The position numbers and the translations under genes are program-made. Positions 56,201 through 64,000 of a stretch of 64,000 nt of DNA are shown here, in pieces. The stretch is from Yamagishiella unicocca (Eukaryota > Chlorophyta > Chlorophyceae > Chlamydomonadales > Volvocaceae): positions 3,100,001-3,164,000 of the forward strand of contig BDSL01000001.1 of assembly GCA_003116995.1 (NCBI GenBank), in the 5' to 3' direction. The number at the start of each line of letters is the position of its first letter. The stretch's first letter is position 1. Under the pieces are notes generated by a model. The model did no database searches, was not told the DNA's origin, and saw only the letters and a list, made by a program, of their open reading frames with translations.

Positions 56201-59200
56201 GCTGTGTCATCCGGTGAGTGCCCGCCGACGTGGCAGCGCAGGGAAGGGTGGCTGCAGACGGGCGCACACCTCACCCGCCGCCAAAACGAGCCGCCGCTAG
56301 ACACGCTGTCGAGAGGTCGCCAGGCGCTTTGAGGCGCCTGCTCGCTTGTCTTGCTCCCGGCTTCTTCCCACTACCGCCCTTCCTCTCCGCGCTCAACCTG
56401 AGCCCGCAACTGCCGGCGCCCCGGCTCCGCCTCCCGCTCGCGTCGCTCTGCAGCGGCTGAGACGGACTCTCAGCGGCACCAGGAGCTGTTCCCGGAGGAG
56501 TACGCGTGGCAGCAGCAGCCGCAGCCGCAGCTGCCGCCGCAGTCTAGCCCACAGGGAGGGACCTGGCCGGGGGTCCAGGCCGCCTCGCCTTCAATCATGG
56601 TGCGCTCCTGGCAGGTGTACCGGAAATGAAGTAGTAAGGGTGCAAGGCAGCGCCTTCCCAGGCGCCAGCATCTCGACTCTGCGCGGACGGCGCCATGGCG
56701 TAAGCTGCTTCCTTTTTGGCCCCGGTATATTTCCGGGGCCCACATAGTAATGTTGTCTCGTGATGATCTGCCGATACCGCCCCCGCAGGTGCGGCCAGCG
56801 GGTGCGCTGCAGGTGCGGCCGCCCTCTGCGCGGCAGACCTGCAGGTCAATGGCCGCCTCCGGCGGTGCCAGCAGCGGCCCCGTGGAATTGGGGCCGATGG
56901 TGTCGCACGGGCTGGGGCAAACGCCTGAGCCCTTCCATGGGTACGGCACCAGCCTGGAATGCGAGATGATGGTGCGTGGGGCTGCGTGGTGGGGTGCTTG
57001 CGAAGAGGGTCCGCGATGCGTCGTGGAGCTGCTGGCTCCGATTCGTGGGGCTGGCTGGGCAGCGGCCATGCGTGCGTTGCTGTTGTATGCAACGGGCACT
57101 GCGGAAGGCTGTAGTTGCATGCTAGCTAGGGATGTGGTTGGATGGGGCGCGCGATCGCGGTGCTCGTCCACGCACACCAACCCCAACCGCAACCGGCACA
57201 TCCCTCCCCGAATGCCTCCGCCCCTTGCCTCAGCTGCACGACCTCCAGCGCATTGCCAGCCCTCGCTTCGGCGCCAACCGCATCATCTACATGAACAACG
57301 CCGCCAGCGGAAGCGCAGGTGCCGGCGGGGTCTCCCTGTCAGCGCCATTCGGCTTCCGGGAGGCCCAGCAACAACAACAACAGGCCGCCCGGTCGTCGCC
57401 ATCACCCTCAGGTGCGGCGGGAATGGACGGGGCGGATGCGAAGAGCGGGCTTGTGACGGCAAATTGCTGGGGCGCGGGCGGCGACGCTGGCTGTCTCCAG
57501 CTAGGGTGATGTCCCTGCGGCAGGGTGCCAGCCGCGCCTGGCTGTGCGCTTACCGTTAGTCGGTATCACTGTCGGCAGGGACACAGTACGGCGTGTAGTA
57601 CGGCACTGATAAGGTGGGATCCCCCGCGCACAAATACCAGCCCGGCTTCCCGCCGCGCCTTCTGGACGCGCAAGCGTGGTAGTTCACCTCGTCATGCCCC
57701 CTCCCCGCCGCACCTCAGATCAAGGTGCCTGGTGGAATGACTCGGCCGTCCGCGCGCCGGAGGGCCGGGCGGCATCGGGCACGTTTCCGGACGTCTCACG
57801 TCTCGTTATCGCGGATCCAGGTATTGAGCGAACAGGCGGTCGAACAGCGGTCGAGCAGGGGATCGAACCAGGGTCTCCGGGGCGAGAGCACCCCCAATGA
57901 GAGATGCAGGCGACGACAACCACGGCAAGAGGTGGCCTTTTAGAGCATGGGTGGCCGTGTTGCTGCGTCAGCGCGTGTGCTGTTGCTCGTCGCGAGCCGC
58001 CCGTCTGCGCGTGAAAACAAAGCGCAAATGGAAAACAATGTCTGCCAGCCCTTGCTTGTACAGTCTACGCCGTGCGATCTGCTGTAATAACGACCCACCT
58101 CCCTTCCGCGCTGGTGGCCCGGCTTTCGCTGCTCATTGCAGCGTCAGCCGACAGCGGAGGCGCGGGATCTAGCCAACAGCCACATACAGCCCGCGCAGCC
58201 TCGTCACCGGAATTGGATCCTTTCCACCTGCCCCACATAAACGGCGACTCATGGGCCCGAGGCGAGGGGGCCAGCGGCCCTCCACCAGTGCAGCGGGCGA
58301 GCGGCCGCTTCGGGTCGCAGGGGCTCGCTGCGAGCGCCGGCTCCGGGAGCACAGGGTCAGGAGCCGGCGGGCGTCCATCGTCACCATCCACGTCCTCCCT
58401 CACGTTTCACTCTTGCTTCGAAAGCGGAAACCTGCGGTGCGCGGCGCAGGTGAGGGATACCGCGCTGGGAGGGAGCGAAGGGAGCGGCGGCCGACCGGCT
58501 GCGGAGGTCCAAAGGACGGTCTCCTCTTTCTGCCGGCCACGCCCCTGGCCCCTTTGTCTTGGAAACCCACGCCCAGCGGATGCTCTCTTCCAGGGGGGCA
58601 ATGGATGAGGGCCAGCTGGCAGGGTGGAGAGTGCCCGCCCCTCAGCCCACACGCCTTCCTCCTCTCCACCCACCACTTCTCAACATATGAGCAGTGCTGA
58701 TGCATGCGTCAGGATGCGTAAACAGGGTCGCCGGGGATCGCTCCTCCGGGGGTCGGATTAAGCCGGCAATGGATATCTTTTGAATATCCATTGTCACATG
58801 ACAAGTTGCAGCTCAAGCCTTGAAGGATGCAACTGCACTGATAAGATCGTGACTCTCCACAAACGATTCGACGAAAGGCCTTCCCGCTGCTACAACGTAA
58901 TGCCTCGTTCGTATGTGACGCCGCACGATAATGCACTGATACCGCTTGCGGTGCGCCGTCGTACGCCGTACGTTCAAACATGTGCGCAGGTGGGCCCTCG
59001 GGAGTACGACCTGTTCCTTGCCCCCGACCTCAACGACCGGTCGGAAGGCGGCAACCTGTGCCAGTGGTTCTACTTCGCCGTGACAGTGCCGCCGGCGGCG
59101 TGCAGCAGCGTCGGCTGGCCGCAGCACGGCGCGCCTGGCCGCGGCGGAGGCGGTGGCGCCGGTGGCGCCGGTGGCGGAGGCGGCCACAGTCACCAATATC

Positions 59201-62200
59201 AGCAGGGGGAGCTGCTGGGTTCGCTGGAAACTGGCGCGTCCGTGGGCAACACTGGCGGCGCCCCGGCGTCGGGACTAGGGCAAGGGCCGGGCGTAAAGAT
59301 GAACATCGTCAACCTGCGGAAAAAAGAGTCGCTCTTCAGCGGGGGGAAACGGCCCGTGATGTGCTTGGCGCGGCCGGCGGAGGGGGAGGGCCCGTCGACG
59401 CCCAGGTCGCGCCCGGGCTCGGCTCCATCGCCAGCGACCGACCCGGGTGTCTGGTTTCGGGGCGGGACGCACATAAGCTACTACCCGTCGCCGTACAGAG
59501 GCAGGCCGACGGTTGCTGGCGAGGGAGCTGCGTCGCGCAAGGGTAAAAAGGTGGGTTTGCGTTGTAGCAGCGGCGAGGGGGAAAACCCCAGGTTGAGAGA
59601 CACCCGGTGGTTAGGCGTTGCCGCGGTACGCTAGAAGGGCCTCTCCTGCTGCGTGCCGCGAGCCATGGTGTGTGGGGGGTTGCAAAGAAGAACCGTTGGG
59701 GTGGGGGGCCGTTCATTGCGTAGATAACTCCTGCGCTGGGCAAACGTCGGCCCCCGGTGCAAAGCGGCGCCGCTGAGGCCGCTTGAGGCGTGGATGGCGG
59801 GCGGGCGGAGCTCCTTGCGTAATCCTCGTCGTTGCTCCTCAGGAGCCACGCTGCCCCTGTGGTGACGGCTGACCTGCGCGGCCCGTCCTACTGTCCTTCG
59901 CTGCCTCGCAGCCCTCCGTCGCGGCCGCCGCCTCTGGCGCGGCGGCAGGCACCAGCGGCGCCGGCGGGGGAGCCGGTGGCGTCGTGGGCGGCCCGGCAGC
60001 CCCACCCAAAAAGGGCAAGGGCAAAAGCAAGGCCGCGGCAGACGGCGCCGACGGGGAGGGCGCCTCCGGCGCCGGCATTTCCGCCACCGGGCCTGGGCTG
60101 TACTGCGCGACCTTCACGTTCCATTTTCCCGTACCGGGGCTGTACTACATCGCCAGCTGCTACCCATACACCTACTCGGACTTGCAGGTAGGTGCGGCGC
60201 CCTGCGGCCGACACGGTGCCTGCTGCAGCAATTGGATGCCGCCGGGGCTCCTTGCAAGAATCCAGCGTCCCGCCAGGTTGCCGAATCCATTAAATACCGG
60301 TAGTCCTATCTCCTGCTTGCTTCGGCCTCAGTCTCGCTCCTCCTTGTGCCTTGCAACTTGCAACCTGCAACTTGCAACCTGCAACTTGCAACCCGCCCGC
60401 CGCAAACAGCCGCAACTCCTAGGCCCCCGCACCCAGCCGCAACCCCATGCACCGACTGAACCCATCCCAATTCGCTTTCAGGACTACCTTGACGGCTTGC
60501 AGCGGCGCCTAGCCACGAGCTATGCTCCCAGCTCCGCCCCGCCGTCACGCCCGCAGCAACAGCCGCTGCTGCTGCAGCAGCAGCTGCCCTCGCCCCAGCC
60601 GCTGGTCCGCTCGCTGCTGTGCTACACTCTGTCGGGGTTGCGGGTGGACCTGTTGACGATCACGGACTGGAGCTCGCCGCTAGAGGTGGTACGGCAGCGC
60701 GAGTGCATCTTCATCACTGCGCGGGTACACCCCGGCGAGACGTGCGCCAGCTGGCTCATGCAGGTGGGGGCGAGTGTTGGGCTGGGGAACCTAAGTTCGA
60801 CCCGCATACCTGCCATTGCGGCCAGGAGGGGGATACCTTACATGAATAGCGGTACCATAAGGCCCCGTCTTGCGCCAGCACGCCTATAGCACGGGCACCC
60901 AGAGGTCATCCATTGCTGGTGGTGCTTCCCGCGCAACAGACCGTTTAGGTCGCTCAAGTCCGCACTATGCTGCTCTCACCCGCTCCTCTCGCTTTCTTCC
61001 CCCGGGCAGGGCATGCTGGAGTTCCTCTGCTCCTCCGACCCCGCGGCCATGACGCTACGTAGCTCCTTCGTGTTTAAATTGGTGCCCATGCTGAACCCCG
61101 ACGGTGTGGTCAACGGCAACTACCGTTGCAGCTTGGCGGGCGTTGACTTGAACAGGTGAGTTTACGGTACTCGGTGGGCTGCTCCGCCGGCCTTGCGACA
61201 TGCAAGCGGTCCTTTGAAGTCATTTCCTGCCGTTCCGTGCCGCAGGGTGTGGGATCGGCCGGTGCGATGCCTGTACCCCACAGTGTACCACTCAAAGCGG
61301 GTCCTGCAGCAGCTAGCGGCGGCGGGGCGGCTGGCCCTGTACATCGATATACACGGCCACTCGACCAAGTCCGACACGTTCTTCTACGGGTACGCGAGCC
61401 ACCCCATGTTTTCATTCTTGAGGTTTTGATGAAGGACGCATGGACTCCGCGGGTTGGGCTGCCGTACTACCGTACAAGCTATGTACGGCCCTTGTCGCGT
61501 CGCTGGTGTCCTTCGGTCAAGAGACGCGGTATTGTGATTGGTCGCATCTGGTCGGGGTCCGGGGTGTCCTTGGATTTGCGCCATATGTACCGGTATCCCT
61601 CTTCGCCCCGTACTTAAGTACCAATCAATCGCCGGTTATCCGACCAACCGCTGTGCTGTGCCGTGCCCTGCCCCCTGGCTGCAACACCACCTCCGCTCGC
61701 ATGTCTCTCCGCAGGTGTGAGCCCACCCCCTCAGCGCTGCAAGCCCACAGCAGCGGCAACAAGGACGCCCGGGGCGCGCCTGCCGCCAGCGCCGCCTACC
61801 CGTACCCCAACCCCAGGGAATCCCGGGGCTTCGGACTGAGTGCCGCTGTGCCGACTGACGCAGAGGGCCAGCCGCAGCTGCTGACACCGCAACAACAGCA
61901 GCAGGTGCTGCAGAGTTCCAACAGCTCGGGCGTTGGAGGGGCGGGGGGCAGCATGGCTGGCGGCGGAGCAACGCCTTCCATCCTCGGTGTCCAAGGAAAT
62001 GCGTACAATGGCGGGGTTGGCGCCGCATGCGGCAACGCGGGGGGCTACGGCGGCGGTGCTGGGATGTACGGCGGCGGGGTCCCTCAGCAGCCTGGCTCGG
62101 CTTCGGCGACGGCTCCTCCGGGGTCCGGGCCCAGCGCACGAGTGGCGGCGAGGCTGCGAGTGCGCATGCTGCCGTACCTGACGGCCAGGATCTCGTCGGT

Positions 62201-64000
62201 AGGTCGAGGGAGGTTGCAAGGAAAACACGTGTACGAAAGGAAAACCGTTTAGGACAGACGTTTGGAGATGCATGCTTGAAAACTTGTTTGAGGAAACTCG
62301 GAGTCGGTGGTCGTATGTAGAGCTTCGGCGGCTACGTCTATTTCGGCTGCGACTGCCTGTGCTAACGGAAACGAGGACCCCGCGCGGCGTAAAGAAATGT
62401 TCTGCGAAGCCGGTTTGTTGGGGCGCAAGCGGGTGGTGAGGTGGCTGGCGATGAGAACATGAGATAGCGAAACACCGTGGCGGCCCGACCTGCCCGAATA
62501 CCGACCGGGAGCTTGTGGACGAGGTGGCTGAAGAACAATGAAATTACCGGACCGGGCCAGCCAGCGCCCGTAGTAGGATGCCGGAGGCGCGCCGCGCCGC
62601 CGTGGGGGAGCGGAGACCGCGAGAGCCCAGACGAGGGGGGGCGATCACCCAGGGTAGCTGGCAGCTTGACGCGTTGTGTTCCGCTGCGTATGGTGCTCCT
62701 ATCCGTGAGGGCCGGACTGTACGGGTTGCCACTTGCAATGAGGTACGCAGGGTCCGCGTCCGAGTGTCCTTGCGGTGCGTTTTCGCTCGAGCCCATTTTG
62801 ACGGATTTCCACTGCCGCTGCCGCCCCTCTTCCGGCTGGTCCCATCTGCAGGATTTCAGCTACCCCAAGTGCAGCTTCAAGATTCGAAAGGTAGGCGGTA
62901 GGCTTCTGTGACGTGGTACGCGCTGGTTTCGGAGCGTATGCCCTGCGTTGTGTTGGTACCGGCCGGTGATTGGAAGGTTTCCCACCAACTACGCGAGCGG
63001 GTGCATGTCACGATGGGAGAAACGTGGTCCTCCTGAGCTGCAGTGATCTTGTGGCAACGCTCCCTCGCCTTTCGAGTCCACCATGTCTCGTGTCTCATCC
63101 CGACACCACCACCCCACGCCCAACCCTCCACCAGGCTAAGCTCTCGGCGGCGCGTGTGGTGGTTCATAGGGAGCTGGGCGTGGCGGGGTCGTACACGCTG
63201 GAGGCCAGCCTGGCGGGCTCCTCCGTCTCGGCCACGCACTTCAGCGCACGAGACTACCTGGGGATGGGGCACAACCTGTGCAGGTGGGGTAGCGTGGAAG
63301 CGCGTGTTTGGGTGCAGGCGGGGGGTAAGCGTGGAAGCGCGTGTTCGGGTGCAGGCGGGGGGTTAGCGGGGTGTCATGGCTGCCCGGGAGAGGGGTAGAG
63401 GGCATGGCGGGGTGGAAGAGCGCTGCGAGCGCCCCGCTGGCAGCCCTATGCATGGACCATGGGGCACACTGGAGTGACCGCGAGCACCGCCACGTGCTAC
63501 CAAAATCGAAGAGTTGAGGGCGCGAGCGAGGGCAACCTGCAGGACTGTCCGACCTAAACCCCTGACAACCTAGAACCCATGCACGTCGTCCACTGTGGCT
63601 GCTGGCCACGCACTCAGGCTTCAATTATTATTTCAATGTATAAATGTTACAAGCAATTACCTGTTAGGAATCTTGAATTTTTGTTTGCCTGTTTTCCACA
63701 CGATCGGCGTGTGTGGTAGGCCCGCAACTGCAGGCTAGGCGCGCTACATGCTTGTTGCATCGGGATCTTGCCCCAGCTGCCCGCCCCATCTCAAACCCAC
63801 CGCTACCACCAACACGCCCAGCTCACACACGCTCTGGGGCGCCTCGCCTCGCTCTGGCACACGCGAACTCGAAATCGTCGTCCTCCTCCCCTCCCGCATC
63901 TACCCCCGCATCTACTCCCAGGGCCATCTGCGAGCTTGCTGAGGTAGACGATGCGGCGCTGCTGGAGGAGATGAACGCCAGGGTCACGCTGCCAGCGATG
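53271..64000 (+). CDS. CCP1: Cytosolic carboxypeptidase, CCP1/Nna1-like (3' end beyond window)
   Basis: M14D zinc carboxypeptidases of this group trim glutamates from tubulin, including axonemal tubulin. Exons: 53271-53361, 53430-53506, 53576-53650, 53861-53995, 54986-55090, 55232-55315, 55481-55825, 56099-56213, 56454-56599, 56789-56971, 57234-57411, 58142-58449, 58990-59550, 59912-60187, 60482-60763, 61010-61155, 61246-61389, 61715-62198, 62852-62890, 63135-63283 and 63922 onward, about 1334 residues so far. Exons 1-10 look like the helical armadillo-like N-terminus of Nna1. Then come FESGNLR and QWFYF (N-domain) and [10 protein letters not shown]. The catalytic domain has RVHPGE (His976, Glu979), [25 protein letters not shown] substrate loop, DIHGHS (His1072), FFYGCE, and GSYTLEAS (Glu1281). 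All zinc and catalytic residues are present. Low-complexity inserts occur in exons 13, 14 and 18. An extra exon in the 990-bp intron 4 cannot be excluded. Confidence 0.93.
60350..60400 (+). repeat. CTTGCAAC repeat in carboxypeptidase intron 14
   Basis: About six alternations of CTTGCAACCTGCAA form a short, non-coding microsatellite. Confidence 0.85.
62320..62570. mobile_element. R2 family copy in carboxypeptidase intron 18
   Basis: It shares ordered blocks with the insert at 28398-28695 (CGAGGACCCCGCGCG, CGGTTTG with GGGGCGC, CTGCCCGAATACCGACC), with other parts diverged. It lies wholly inside an intron, so it does not disturb the coding frame. Confidence 0.5.
63285..63370 (+). repeat. ~40-bp tandem duplication in carboxypeptidase intron 20
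   Basis: The unit GTGGAAGCGCGTGTTTGGGT plus GCAGGCGGGGGG is repeated once just after the exon 20 donor. Confidence 0.8.

Noticed and set aside
63748..63942. 64-codon + frame near the right edge
   Set aside because: It spans the pyrimidine-rich end of carboxypeptidase intron 20 and reads exon 21 in the wrong frame.

Overview
This is nuclear DNA of a green alga, most likely a volvocine (Chlamydomonas, Gonium or Volvox type). The evidence is high GC, short phase-consistent exons split by many 150-1000 bp introns with GTGAGT/GTGCGT donors and GCAG acceptors, TGTAA polyadenylation signals, low-complexity Gly/Ala/Gln inserts in conserved enzymes, and simple-sequence arrays inside introns. No bacterial operon, tRNA, rRNA or CRISPR was seen. 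I built the gene models by hand, joining exons by reading frame, splice motif and family knowledge. No transcript data were available.

Layout: (1) 235-300, the last exon of a + strand gene entering from the left. (2) 2996-10073 (+), a complete 17-exon pyruvate, phosphate dikinase. (3) 10074-14480, gene-poor with dispersed repeats. (4) 14481-16281 (-), an unrecognised three-exon gene, divergent across 429 bp from (5) 16711-21338 (+), a complete nine-exon prenylcysteine oxidase. (6) 21466-35889, two nearly identical tandem copies of a roughly 6.95 kb block. Each copy has a convergent gene pair (a + strand gene of unknown function and a - strand PD-(D/E)XK nuclease-like gene with a heptad-repeat tail), minisatellites and a truncated, frameshifted 3' half of the prenylcysteine oxidase gene. 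(7) 39299-48552 (-), a complete eight-exon receptor-like kinase of about 2019 residues whose catalytic HRD aspartate is replaced by asparagine. (8) 49642-51859 (+), a six-exon asparagine-synthetase-like PP-loop protein without a glutaminase domain. (9) 53271 to beyond the right edge (+), a cytosolic carboxypeptidase of the CCP1/Nna1 type, a tubulin deglutamylase family, with 21 exons visible.

The single-copy genes are ordinary algal functions (carbon metabolism, prenylated-protein turnover, signalling, tubulin modification) and show no shared pathway. The most unusual part is the 21.4-36.6 kb region. A recent tandem duplication (about nine substitutions and two indels noticed in 7 kb) copied an uncharacterised nuclease-like gene, changed its coiled-coil length by exactly two heptads, and left two broken enzyme copies. 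One of these carries a roughly 300 bp insert related to a sequence in an intron 34 kb away.
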